Positions 17,126 through 25,701 of a DNA stretch of 64,000 bases are shown piece after piece. Under the pieces are notes generated by a model, which searched no databases, was not told the DNA's origin, and saw only the letters and a program-made list of their open reading frames with translations. Both the position numbers and the translations under genes were made by a program. Position 1 is the stretch's first letter. Every line of letters begins with the position of its first letter. Source of the DNA: Bradyrhizobium australiense (lineage in GTDB: Bacteria; Pseudomonadota; Alphaproteobacteria; Rhizobiales; Xanthobacteraceae); the NCBI RefSeq assembly GCF_013114825.1, contig NZ_JAAVLX010000008.1, positions 124,001 through 188,000 of the forward strand, read 5' to 3'.

Positions 17126-18373
17126 ATGTCCATCGCCGGCACGCCGCACCTACCCGGAACCTTCAACCGTCTGGCTTGGTCGAACCTCGCCGCGCAATCG
17201 GCCGAGCAGATCGCGCTGGCCGCAGCGCCCATCGTTGCGGTGCTCATGCTTGGCGTCGGCGAAGGCCAGACCGGGCTGTTGCAGACGGCGCTGACGTTGC
17301 CCTTCATCCTGTTTGCGATTCCCGCCGGTCTCCTTGCCGACCGCATCTCGCGGCGCTGGGTCATGGCGGCTTCCGAAGCGCTGCGAGCGGCTGCGCTTGC
17401 CGCGACGCTGCTGCTGATCTGGCTCGGCGCAATAACGCTGCCGCTGCTCTCGCTGCTCGGCTTCGTCGCGGTATGCGGCACCGTGGCCTACAGCGTCGCC
17501 GCGCCCGCTCTGGTGCCATCGCTGGTCAATTCAGATCAATTGCCCGCGGCGAACGCGCGGATCGAACTGGCGCGCACGGTCGCGTTCGCCAGTGGCCCCG
17601 CGCTCGGCGGCGTACTGGTCGGATGGGTCGGGGCAGCGCCCGCCTTCGGCTTTGCCGCCGCATTATCCGTGATCGCCGTCGTGCTGCTGTCCGGCATCTA
17701 TGAACCGGCGCGCGCCCCTGCACCGCGCCGCCATCCCTTGCAGGAGATCAGGGAAGGCGCCGCGTTCGTGTTGCATCACGCGCTGCTGCGGCCGGTGTTC
17801 ATCACGCAGTTTATCTTCAATACGGCGTCATTCCTGCTGCTCGCGGTGTTCGTGCCCTACGCCGTTCGCCATCTCGGGCTAGCAGCCACCGGCGTCGGCG
17901 TGACGCTGGCGATGTACGGCGTCGGCATGGTGGTCGGCGCGCTCGCGGCCACGCGGGTGATGAAACGCCTCGCCTTCGGCACCGTGATTGGGCTTGGACC
18001 CGTCACCGGTTTTATCGCCGCCGCCGTAATGGCGCTGACCACGATTGTGCCGACGCCATGGCTCGCTGGGCTGAGTTTCTTCCTGCTCGGCGCCGGACCG
18101 ATCCTCTGGGTGATCTCGACCACCACGCTGCGGCAATCGGTGACGCCGCCGTCGCTGCTCGGGCGCGTCTCCGCCATCAACATCATGAGCTATGGCGCCC
18201 GCCCGCTCGGCTCGGCGCTGGGCGCCATCGTCGGCGGGTTCTATGGCGCGGAAGCCTGCCTCTATCTGGCAGCCGCCATATTCGCCGCGCAGGCGCTGGT
18301 GATCCTGCTGTCGCCCGCGGTCTCGCTGGCGTGCCAGCCGGAGATGGTGGGGGAGCCGGCAGGCTGCTGCTGA
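17126..18373 (+). CDS. MFS exporter, enterobactin-exporter-like (MFS_3)
   Basis: The 415-residue protein starts MSIAGTPHLPGTFNRLAWSN, has 12 predicted helices, and carries AGLLADRISRRWVMAASEAL (loop 2-3 motif) and LVPSLVNSDQLPAANARIEL, typical of the MFS_3/EntS-like group. Such proteins export siderophores or drugs; the substrate is unknown. A ribosome site (AAGGGAATTTCGCC) supports 17126; the frame is open upstream to 17033. It stands alone behind an orphan terminator. Confidence 0.85.
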   Translation: MSIAGTPHLPGTFNRLAWSNLAAQSAEQIALAAAPIVAVLMLGVGEGQTGLLQTALTLPFILFAIPAGLLADRISRRWVMAASEALRAAALAATLLLIWLGAITLPLLSLLGFVAVCGTVAYSVAAPALVPSLVNSDQLPAANARIELARTVAFASGPALGGVLVGWVGAAPAFGFAAALSVIAVVLLSGIYEPARAPAPRRHPLQEIREGAAFVLHHALLRPVFITQFIFNTASFLLLAVFVPYAVRHLGLAATGVGVTLAMYGVGMVVGALAATRVMKRLAFGTVIGLGPVTGFIAAAVMALTTIVPTPWLAGLSFFLLGAGPILWVISTTTLRQSVTPPSLLGRVSAINIMSYGARPLGSALGAIVGGFYGAEACLYLAAAIFAAQALVILLSPAVSLACQPEMVGEPAGCC

Positions 18374-18383
18374 GGAAGTGGTG

Positions 18384-18525
18384 CTCGTGTCCCGGACGCG
18401 GTGCAGCGCTCCTTCAGCCGTGCACCGCAGAGCCGGGACCCACGCCGCGGAAAGACAGGCTCCGGCTCTGCAGCGCATCACTGCGCGCTGCGCTGCGTCC
18501 GGGGCACGGGAGCGCCGAGCGGCCT
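18384..18525. repeat. Dispersed palindromic repeat, family E copy 1
   Basis: GTGTCCCGGACGCGGTGCAGCG ends are mirrored by CGCTGCGTCCGGGGCACGG, with an inner CACCGCAGAGCCGGGACCC. Copy 2 is at 21329-21405. Together with family A copy 2 it occupies most of the 398 bp between two MFS genes. Confidence 0.8.
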
Positions 18526-18596
18526 TGATATCGCCGACGGCCTGCTGAACGCCGACCACCTTCGCCGAGATTTCGGCTGCAGGCATTAGTCGAAAC

Positions 18597-18682
18597 CGTC
18601 GTTGCGAGCAACGGCGGGCGCAAGCAATCCATTCTCTCCGCGGCGCGATGGATTGCTTCGCTTTCGCTCGCAATGACGGTCT
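18597..18682. repeat. Dispersed palindromic repeat, family A copy 2
   Basis: CGTCGTTGCGAGC...GCAAGCAATCCATTCTC and GATGGATTGCTTCGCTTTCG...CGCAATGACG form opposing arms, matching 3025-3160 and 38838-38986. Confidence 0.85.
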
Positions 18683-18729
18683 TTGCGAGCATTTTCTTCC
18701 AATTCCACCTGGGCCCATTGCCGCTTCGC

Positions 18730-18758
18730 TTTATATGATATACGTAATTTCATATAAA
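18730..18758. promoter_or_regulatory. Candidate operator upstream of the Bcr/CflA exporter
   Basis: Perfect 9-bp arms TTTATATGA and TCATATAAA are separated by 11 bp and end 13 bp before the ATG at 18772. The A/T-rich dyad stands out in GC-rich DNA and also resembles a -10 region, so a repressor would block transcription. No regulator gene is adjacent. Confidence 0.55.
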
Positions 18759-18771
18759 AGCGGGAACACTC

Positions 18772-19986
18772 ATGGCCGACCAGACTGCAGCAATCGACAC
18801 CCGCCCTCGTTCGGAAGCTTCCTCCACCGTCCTGCAGATCGCGGTGCTCGCGGGCCTTACAGCCACAGGCACCCTCGCCACAAATATCCTGCTGCCGTCG
18901 TTGCCGCAGATGGCGATTTCGCTGAAGATATCGAGCGCGGCGGTCACCTCAGCGATCACGGTCTTCCTCGCGGTGTTCGCGATCGGCCAGCTCGTGGTCG
19001 GGCCGATCTCGGACCGTTATGGCCGCCGTTGGCCGGTCTTGACTGGATTTGCAATCTTCTTCGCCGGCAGCGTCTGGTGCGGCCTCGCCAATGATTTGCC
19101 GAGCCTGCTGATTGGCCGTGTCATCCAGGCGGCCGGCGCCTGCGCCACCTCGGTGCTGTCCCGCGCCATCGCCCGCGACCTGTTTTCCGGGCCTGCCCTG
19201 GGCCGCGCGATGGCGCTGATCATGATCGCGATGGCGGCAGCACCCGGCTTCTCGCCGCTGCTCGGCGGCGCGCTCGACCACATTTTCGGCTGGCGCTCCG
19301 AATTCGCGTTCGTCGCAGCCTTCGCCGGGCTCGGCGCCCTAGCCTACGGCATGGTGTTCGGCGAGACCCACCTCGCGACACGCACCCCGCTCGATCCGCA
19401 GGCCATCGGCAAAACGTACCTCGCCCTGCTCCGCGACCGCCCCTTCGTGGTGCCGGCGGCAACGGTAAGCCTGATCCTGGGTGCTCTGTTCTCGATGTTC
19501 TCGGCGGCACCGCGCATATTGATCGAAGCGATGCACTTCACGCCTATTCAGCTCGGCCTGTTCTTTGCGGGCACCGTGCTGATCGTGTTCGCCGCCGGCA
19601 TGCTCGCGACCCGGCTGGCGCCACACTCTGGGCTCGATCGTTCGATCCGCGGCGGACTATTCGCCGCCGCCGCCGGCAGCCTCGCGATGCTGCTGGTTTC
19701 GCTATACAATCCCTCTTTCCTGCCGTTTCTTGCGGCCATGAGCGTGTTCCTGCTCGGCATGGGCATCGTCAGCCCATTAGGCACGGCGCAGGCGCTGTCG
19801 CCATTCGGCGACAAAGCGGGTGCGGCATCGGCGCTGGTCGGATTCTGGCAGATGATGACGGCCGCGATCGGCGTATGGCTCGCGGCGACGATTTCGCGCG
19901 ACGCGCTGTTCGCCCTCGGCGTCGTGCTGACGGTGTTCTCGCTGCTTGCCGTGGCGCTTTACACACGGCGAGCGAGACCAAATTAG
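18772..19986 (+). CDS. Bcr/CflA family multidrug efflux MFS transporter
   Basis: The 404-residue protein has 12 predicted helices. VVGPISDRYGRRWPVLTGFA is the loop 2-3 motif, and IGRVIQAAGACATSVLSRAI is the Bcr/CflA signature for drug:H+ antiporters (bicyclomycin/chloramphenicol type). It has its own promoter region with a dyad operator. It overlaps the convergent broken cyclase gene by 4 bp. Substrate unproven. Confidence 0.9.
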   Translation: MADQTAAIDTRPRSEASSTVLQIAVLAGLTATGTLATNILLPSLPQMAISLKISSAAVTSAITVFLAVFAIGQLVVGPISDRYGRRWPVLTGFAIFFAGSVWCGLANDLPSLLIGRVIQAAGACATSVLSRAIARDLFSGPALGRAMALIMIAMAAAPGFSPLLGGALDHIFGWRSEFAFVAAFAGLGALAYGMVFGETHLATRTPLDPQAIGKTYLALLRDRPFVVPAATVSLILGALFSMFSAAPRILIEAMHFTPIQLGLFFAGTVLIVFAAGMLATRLAPHSGLDRSIRGGLFAAAAGSLAMLLVSLYNPSFLPFLAAMSVFLLGMGIVSPLGTAQALSPFGDKAGAASALVGFWQMMTAAIGVWLAATISRDALFALGVVLTVFSLLAVALYTRRARPN

Positions 19987-21238
19987 GACGCCAGATATCG
20001 CTCGTACTTCCCGGCCACCACCTCATCCGCTGCAATATCCGGATCGAGCGTATAAAGATCCTGCGCCCGGCCGATGCCGCGCAGCGCATAGCGGCCGGTG
20101 GAGACCAGGTAGTTTCGCCCCGCCGCGTCGAGACCTCCGCGAAATGCCGAGGACATCAGCAATTCGCGGTCGACCGAGCGGCACATCGAGGCGATGCGGC
20201 TGACCTCGTTGACGGCGGGTCCCACCACGGTGAAATCGAGCCGATCGTGCCGATATTGCCGTAAAAGACCTCGCCGACATGCAGGCCGACATGGGCTGAT
20301 GTGACCGGGCGGTTCTCGGCCGTGCGGCGGGCGTTCAGCGTCCTCATGTTGCGGCGGAAGCGATGTTCGGCGTGCAATGCGGCGCGGTTTGCCTTCGCCA
20401 TATTTTCGTGGGTGAACATCGCCAGCACGCCGTCGCCGATCAGCTTCAGCACTTCGCCGCCGGCATCATGGATGGCGTCGATCGAGGCCTGCGCATAATC
20501 GTTGAGGAACGGGATGATCTCGCCGGGATCGATGCTCTCGCTGATCGCGGTTGAGCCGCGCAGGTCGGAGAACCACAGCACTGTGTTGATACGCTCGGTG
20601 ACGCCGCGCGCGATGCGGCCGCGCAGCACCTGCTCGGCGGTGTCGCGGCCGAGATAGACCCGGCCCAGCGTCCTGGTGATGTCAGCTTGCGCTGCGGATT
20701 TGATCGCTAGCCCCAACACCGGCACGAGGTCGCGGAGCGCCGCAAGCCCCTGCGCGCCAAAGCCCTCGTCGCGCCTTGTCACCCAATAGGAATAGACGCA
20801 GTCCATCTGCCCCATGGTGCCGGTCTCGCCGAACTGGTGCACATAGGCGACCAGATGCTTGTGACCTTTCTCGGCGAGTTCGCCCATGAACTTGAAATTG
20901 TGGGACGTGTCGTTGGCGAGGTTGAGCAGAAGCTCTTCATGGCCGTTTTGGAGCATGTAATAGAAGATCGAACTGCGCCAGGCCTCCGCGGCTTCGCCCT
21001 CGCTGGTCGAGCCGTATTCGAACACGTCGCTCTCGTTGGTCTCTGCGTCGTTCCAGCGAAAGCCGCGGCCCTCAAAAATCGGGTGCAGCGTATCGATGAA
21101 GACCATCCCGCGCGACAGGCCAAGCCCCTCGGCGCAGCAGCGTTCGCAGAAACCGCGAATCAGGTCGTTTTGGGGCAGGCCTGTGAGGCCCCGGCTGACC
21201 AGCCAGTTCATCAGGCGCAGACGATGCGTGAGTTCCAT
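19983..21238 (-). pseudogene. Class III adenylate/guanylate cyclase gene with a frameshift
   Basis: From ATG 21238 (MELTHRLRLMNWLVSRGLTG) one frame encodes a long N-terminal region and most of a class III cyclase domain: VLWFSDLRGSTAISES and KLIGDGVLAMF have the metal aspartates, then HVGEVFYGNIG. The reading frame then changes: the continuation (DRLDFTVVGPAVNEVSRIAS to KYERYLAS) is in another frame ending at 19983. One base is missing at about 20246-20249. The lost part holds the Asn/Arg of VNEVSR, so product from the upstream frame would be inactive. A sequencing error is possible. Confidence 0.85.
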
Positions 21239-21328
21239 AATGCTATTATGGCGTGCAATGGTGATGAGTGAAAGGCTCGCGCCGCCTGCGTTCCCCGAAT
21301 GCGGCGTGGTGCGCTGCTGATCGGAGTC

Positions 21329-21405
21329 CATGCGGCGACGACGGGTCCCGGCTCTGCGGCGCACCGCCAAGAGGCGCTGCACCGCGTCCGGGACACGAGC
21401 ACTCT
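21329..21405. repeat. Dispersed palindromic repeat, family E copy 2
   Basis: It contains GGGTCCCGGCTCTGCGGCGC and GCTGCACCGCGTCCGGGACACG, which match the family at 18384-18525 in inverted orientation. It lies at the 3' end of arsC. Confidence 0.75.
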
Positions 21406-21811
21406 ACCGCTTCCCGCGCGTCACCACTTCGCCGTCTTCCTTGACGAAGGATTCGACCGGATTATCCAGGAGATCGAGCACGAGCTCCGAGGGCCGGCAC
21501 AAACGAACGCCCTTTGGCGTCACCACGATAGGCCGCTGGATCAGGATCGGATGCGCCAACATGAAGTCGATCAGCTCGTCGTCGCTCCATTTGGGATCGG
21601 CAAGGCCAAGCTCGGTGTAGGGCGTGTCCTTTTCGCGCAGCAAGTCGCGCGGCGAAATCCCGAGCGCGGCAATCAATTCGACCAGCCGGGCCCGGCTCGG
21701 CGGCGTTTTCAGGTATTCGATGACCTCGGGTTCCTCGCCGCTCTGCCGGATGATGGCGAGCGTGTTGCGCGAGGTGCCGCAGCCGGGATTGTGATAGATC
21801 GTGACGCTCAT
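21404..21811 (-). CDS. arsC: Glutaredoxin-coupled arsenate reductase
   Basis: ArsC reduces arsenate to arsenite with glutathione/glutaredoxin. The 135-residue protein begins MSVTIYHNPGCGTSRNTLAI; catalytic C11 sits in NPGCGTSR, and the conserved arginines occur in the C-terminal half (IQRPIVVTPKGVRLCRP). It overlaps aqpS by 4 bp and is the last gene of arsR-arsI-aqpS-arsC. The length is normal for the family. Confidence 0.93.
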   Translation of the reverse strand: MSVTIYHNPGCGTSRNTLAIIRQSGEEPEVIEYLKTPPSRARLVELIAALGISPRDLLREKDTPYTELGLADPKWSDDELIDFMLAHPILIQRPIVVTPKGVRLCRPSELVLDLLDNPVESFVKEDGEVVTRGKR

Positions 21812-22506
21812 GGTTGCGCCTCCTTCAACATTGCGCGCGCCTTGTCGCTTTCACGAAGCAGCCAGCCCATAGAGATCAACGCGATGACAGCACCGCAGGT
21901 TTCCGCCGCGATGAAACCCGGAAGATCTGTGGGGCGAATGCCCGAAAACGTATTGGTCAGCGAGCGCGCAATGGCAACGGCGGGATTGGCAAACGACGTC
22001 GACGCCGTAAACCAGTAAGCCGCCGTGATGTAAAGGCCGACCAGCCACGGCACCGCGGCGCGGTTGAACCGGATGCCGGCCAGAATGGTCGCAACCAGGC
22101 CGAACGCGGCGACGGCTTCGGCGAGCCATTGCGCACCGCCAGTTCGCATTTTCAGCGAGGCATCGAGCAGCGGCAGCGCGAACATTGCGTGCGCGATCAT
22201 CGTTCCGGCAATCCCGCCGGCGATTTGCGCAGCGACGTAAAGCAACGTCTCGCGCGGCGTCAGCTCGCGCCTTAGTGCAAAGACCAGCGATACCGCCGGA
22301 TTGAAATGCGCGCCCGAGATGGGGCCGAGAATGGTAATGAGAACCACCAGGATCGCGCCGCTCGGTAGCGTGTTGCCGAGCAGTGCCAGGGCGGCGTCTT
22401 TGGTCAGGGTCTCGGCCATGATGCCGGAGCCAACCACGGTCGCAACCAATAGCGCCGTGCCGAGCGTTTCGGCGGCGAGCCGGCGTGGCAAATCGAATTC
22501 GAACAT
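21808..22506 (-). CDS. aqpS: Aquaglyceroporin AqpS of the arsenic operon
   Basis: The 232-residue protein is a major intrinsic protein with six helices and two NPA motifs (SGAHFNPAVSLVFA and FANPAVAIAR). In Sinorhizobium meliloti an aquaglyceroporin replaces ArsB in the ars operon and lets arsenite leave down its gradient; the same layout here suggests that role. The gene lies between arsI (37 bp upstream) and arsC (4-bp overlap). Symbol assigned by context. Confidence 0.88.
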   Translation of the reverse strand: MFEFDLPRRLAAETLGTALLVATVVGSGIMAETLTKDAALALLGNTLPSGAILVVLITILGPISGAHFNPAVSLVFALRRELTPRETLLYVAAQIAGGIAGTMIAHAMFALPLLDASLKMRTGGAQWLAEAVAAFGLVATILAGIRFNRAAVPWLVGLYITAAYWFTASTSFANPAVAIARSLTNTFSGIRPTDLPGFIAAETCGAVIALISMGWLLRESDKARAMLKEAQP

Positions 22507-22543
22507 CAGTTACCTGTCAAAGGCCACGTATCAAGCAATTCCT

Positions 22544-23023
22544 CTACGAATTGCAGCAGGCCGAAGCGACAGCACCGCCTGCGACCTCCGGAGCGCAGCA
22601 TGCGCTTTGCTTTTCATGCGCCACCCGGGCATTGCGCTCACCGGTGCCATCGCCGTAATCGGTGCTCTCACCGGTCGTGAGGAAGGTTTCCCACGCGACA
22701 CCCGCCGGATCGTCGATCCAGGATTTCTCGGACTTGGCATAGCAGCAAACGGTCGCCCCTTGCTCGACGACGTCGCCGCCGGCCTTGTGAAGCCGCGCGT
22801 AGACCTCCTGCAGTTCCTCGGAGTTCTCAACTTGAATTCCGAGGTGATCGAGCCCAAGCTGCCTGCCGCGGGTCGAGATGGCAAAATTCACCCGCGGATC
22901 CTCGAGCATCCACTTGGCGTAATCGGTCTTGACCATGGCAGGCTTGGCGTCGAACAGCGCCGAATAGAAGCTGATCGATCGCGGAAGATCATCGACTGCC
23001 ATATGAATGTGAAGTCGCTTCAT
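22544..23023 (-). CDS. arsI: ArsI-type C-As lyase (VOC family)
   Basis: ArsI is an Fe(II)-dependent dioxygenase that removes methyl groups from trivalent organoarsenicals. The 159-residue vicinal-oxygen-chelate protein has the adjacent cysteine pair that distinguishes ArsI (C93-C94 in TVCCYAKSEKSW), candidate metal ligands near H5/H7, H60 (LDHLGIQ) and E112 (WETF). Its C-terminus has two further CC pairs (ACCAPE, ACCNS), which could hold arsenic. It is second gene after arsR, 12 bp apart. The close alternative is a CadI-like protein. Confidence 0.85.
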   Translation of the reverse strand: MKRLHIHMAVDDLPRSISFYSALFDAKPAMVKTDYAKWMLEDPRVNFAISTRGRQLGLDHLGIQVENSEELQEVYARLHKAGGDVVEQGATVCCYAKSEKSWIDDPAGVAWETFLTTGESTDYGDGTGERNARVAHEKQSACCAPEVAGGAVASACCNS

Positions 23024-23035
23024 GACGTTCTCCTG

Positions 23036-23389
23036 TCAGACCTTAACTTTGGCGCGCTTGCTGCGCTCGGGCTTGCATGACGTAACGGGCGCGCAGAGAT
23101 CGGCGCGGCCGCCGCAACAATCCTCAACCATGAACGACGTCAGGTTTTGAAACGCCGCCAAATTGGCGCGGTAGATGATCGAGCGGCTTTTTCGCTCGCC
23201 CATCACCAATTCCGCGCGTGCAAGCACAGCGAGATGTGCCGACATGGTGTTCTGCGGCACGGCAAGGAGTTTGGCGATGTCGCCGGCAGCAAGACCATCC
23301 GGCTCGTATTTCACCAACAGCTTAAACACGCTCATCCGCGTGGACTGGGCGAGCGCGGCGAGCGCGAGGATGGCTTGCTCTGATTCCAT
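23036..23389 (-). CDS. arsR: ArsR family arsenite-responsive repressor
   Basis: The 117-residue protein is a winged-helix ArsR/SmtB repressor: DIAKLLAVPQNTMSAHLAVL is the recognition helix region. The C-terminal cysteines C91, C92 and C99 in EDCCGGRADLC match the As(III) site of ArsR variants in which sensing cysteines lie at the C-terminus. The start at 23389 is set by family length and by the operator overlapping it. The frame is open much further upstream, but that overlaps the divergent MFS gene. Confidence 0.93.
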   Translation of the reverse strand: MESEQAILALAALAQSTRMSVFKLLVKYEPDGLAAGDIAKLLAVPQNTMSAHLAVLARAELVMGERKSRSIIYRANLAAFQNLTSFMVEDCCGGRADLCAPVTSCKPERSKRAKVKV

Positions 23390-23413
23390 ATATCCAGATA
23401 TATCGATATATGG
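23386..23413. promoter_or_regulatory. ArsR operator overlapping the arsR start codon
   Basis: Arms CCATATATC (23386-23394) and GATATATGG (23405-23413) form a perfect 9-bp dyad with a 10-bp spacer. The arsR start codon (CAT on the plus strand, 23387-23389) lies inside the left arm. The same intergenic region must serve the divergent MFS gene starting at 23534. Confidence 0.75.
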
Positions 23414-23533
23414 GGCGCGGTCAAGCAAATTGCGCTGCCCTCGAATCCTCCGTATTCGGTGGTTGTTGGCAAAGAACGAAGAGGCAAACCGGGTGCGACT
23501 GACACCGGCAAGAAAAACGATCGCGAACAAGCC

Positions 23534-24694
23534 ATGAGCGGGCCGCTTCCCATCATTCTGGCCCTCGGCACGACCCAGACGCTGGCTTGGGCCTCGAGCA
23601 TGTATCTGCCGGCCATCCTGGCCGATCCGATTGCGGGCGATCTCGGAGTATCCTCGAATTGGGTGTTTGGCGCCTTCTCGGCCGCGCTGGTGCTGTCCGC
23701 CCTGATCGGCCCGCGCGTCGGACGGCAGATCGACCTGGTCGGCGGCCGATCGGTGCTGTCGATGTCGAACCTGGTGCTGGCGGCGGGGTTGACGCTGCTC
23801 GGCTTTACCACGTCCATCCCTGTGCTTGTTATCGCCTGGCTGCTGCTCGGCGTCGGCATGGGCGCGGGTCTTTATGATGCCGCCTTTGCCGCGCTCGGGC
23901 GGATCTATGGTGACGCCGCGCGACGCTCGATCACCGGCATCACGCTGCTCGCGGGCTTTGCCTCGACAGTGGGATGGCCGCTGTCCGCGTGGGGGCTGGA
24001 GACGATCGGCTGGCGCAACACCTGCTTCGCCTGGGCAGCGGCACATATCTTGATCGGCCTGCCGATCAATCTCCTGATGCTGCCGGCCGTGAAAGGCGCG
24101 AAGGCAGCGGTGGCTTCCGCCGTCAAGCCGCATATTCCGATCGATCGCACCATGATCGTGCTCGCCTTCGTATTCGCCGCGGCCTGGACCGTCACCGGCG
24201 CGATGGCGGCGCATCTGCCGCGCATCATGGAAGCGGCCGGCGCGACCACGGCGCAGGCGGTATTCGCCGGGGCGCTGATCGGCCCGGCGCAAGTGGCCGC
24301 GCGGATCTTCGAGGCGAGCTTTCTCAGCCGCTATCATCCGCTGGTCTCGACAAGGCTTGCCTGCATCACGCACCCGATCGGCGCCGCCATCCTCGGCCTT
24401 GCCGGCGGCGGCGCCGCCAGTGTGTTCGCGCTGTTCCACGGCTCCGGCAACGGCATCCTGACCATTGCGCGCGGCACGCTCCCCCTCGCGATCTTCGGCC
24501 CGGAGAATTACGGCTATCGCCTTGGCATCATCGGTGCACCGGCGCGAATGGCACAGGCCGCCGCCCCTCTGCTGTTCGGCCTGCTGATCGAGGCCATGGG
24601 CGCGCGGGTGCTGATCGTATCGTCGGCACTCAGCATCTCGGCGCTGCTGGCGCTGTTTCTGCTGCGCAAGACACCGCCGCAGTCGAAGACGTGA
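23534..24694 (+). CDS. MFS transporter divergent from the ars operon (possible ArsK-like exporter)
   Basis: The 386-residue protein starts MSGPLPIILALGTTQTLAWA and has 12 predicted helices. WVFGAFSAALVLSALIGPRV and GRQIDLVGGRSVLSMSNLV include the MFS loop 2-3 motif. It is divergent from arsR with about 145 bp between starts. MFS exporters in this position include ArsK, which exports As(III), Sb(III) and some organoarsenicals; the assignment is by context only. The frame extends upstream to 23459, but 23534 gives a normal N-terminus. Confidence 0.82.
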   Translation: MSGPLPIILALGTTQTLAWASSMYLPAILADPIAGDLGVSSNWVFGAFSAALVLSALIGPRVGRQIDLVGGRSVLSMSNLVLAAGLTLLGFTTSIPVLVIAWLLLGVGMGAGLYDAAFAALGRIYGDAARRSITGITLLAGFASTVGWPLSAWGLETIGWRNTCFAWAAAHILIGLPINLLMLPAVKGAKAAVASAVKPHIPIDRTMIVLAFVFAAAWTVTGAMAAHLPRIMEAAGATTAQAVFAGALIGPAQVAARIFEASFLSRYHPLVSTRLACITHPIGAAILGLAGGGAASVFALFHGSGNGILTIARGTLPLAIFGPENYGYRLGIIGAPARMAQAAAPLLFGLLIEAMGARVLIVSSALSISALLALFLLRKTPPQSKT

Positions 24695-24789
24695 ATTAAG
24701 ACGCCGATCCCCGGACAAGTCCGAGCACGACGCTGCTGGTGAAGGACGTCGGAAATGCCGCAGGATACGACGCCGTCGATCAAACCAAT

Positions 24790-25620
24790 TCAGTCATAGA
24801 ACGCGGGCGACATCTTCAGACCGTCGCGTTGCGCCTTGTCATGGTTGATCCATAGTTGCGCTTTCTCCTTCGTCAGCGTGTCCGAGATCTTCTGCATCGA
24901 GGCCAGCGTCTCGTCCTTGCTAACATTCATCGTGGGCACCCCGCGATTGTCCCAGTTAGCTTTGAAATGGACGGCATCGCCGGACAGAATGACGGCACCG
25001 GTCTTGGGCAGTTTCACCAGCAATGATTGATGACCGGGCGTATGCCCGGGCGTGGAAAGAATGGTGACGCTGCCGTCGCCGAACACGTCACGATCCCCCT
25101 CCAGCTTGGTTACGGGGTGTTCAGGCTTGAACCGCGGCTGGTTGTTGGCGGCGGGCCACTCATATTCGGCCTTCTGGACATACAGCATGGTGGCGGGAAA
25201 CATCTCGACGTTCCCGACATGATCGGGATGCGTATGGGAGACCGCCATCCCCTTGAGATCGGCGGCCTTCACGCCGAGCTCATCGAGCTGGGCCGTCAGC
25301 GTCTTCGGCCGACGCCAGTGAACCGCCTTGGGATCGGCAGGTGCAAGGCCGCCTGGCATCGCCGCCACCGCATCCGTAACGCCAGTATCCCAGAGAAACC
25401 AGCCCTGCGCGTGCTTGATCAAATAGCAATTGTCGACAAAGTCCATCGACTTGCCTTCGTTGACGCCGGGTGACCAGCGGGAGATGTCGCCGGCGACGCC
25501 CTCCCCGCAATTGAGAATGTATAGCTTCTCGACGCCCGGCTGACCGGTTTGCGCGTGGCCGACACCGACTGAATACGAAACCGACAACAACACTGTGGCA
25601 AGGCCGATTGCTCGTTTCAC
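24790..25620 (-). CDS. Exported metallo-beta-lactamase fold hydrolase, N-acyl homoserine lactonase-like
   Basis: The 276-residue protein starts at GTG 25620, 5 nt after GGAGGT, and has a signal peptide (MKRAIGLATVLLSVSYSVGV, cleaved near HAQ). The metallo-beta-lactamase fold shows the HxHxDH motif in SHTHPDHVGN, then STPGHTPGHQSL and SGDAVHF. The order and the DNCYLIKHAQGWFLWDTG start resemble the AHL-lactonase family. It may cleave lactones outside the cytoplasm; the substrate is unproven. It is convergent with the MFS gene. Confidence 0.8.
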   Translation of the reverse strand: MKRAIGLATVLLSVSYSVGVGHAQTGQPGVEKLYILNCGEGVAGDISRWSPGVNEGKSMDFVDNCYLIKHAQGWFLWDTGVTDAVAAMPGGLAPADPKAVHWRRPKTLTAQLDELGVKAADLKGMAVSHTHPDHVGNVEMFPATMLYVQKAEYEWPAANNQPRFKPEHPVTKLEGDRDVFGDGSVTILSTPGHTPGHQSLLVKLPKTGAVILSGDAVHFKANWDNRGVPTMNVSKDETLASMQKISDTLTKEKAQLWINHDKAQRDGLKMSPAFYD

Positions 25621-25701
25621 ATTTACCTCCACCATCGACAGACCGGCTCTTGGGTCCGGCCGATCAAATCCTAGCTCATGAGTTCTCGAAAATCATCGCG
25701 G

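Noticed and set aside
23390..24718. N-terminal extension of the arsR frame
   Set aside because: It overlaps the divergent MFS gene and has shadow-like composition; ArsR family length ends at 23389.
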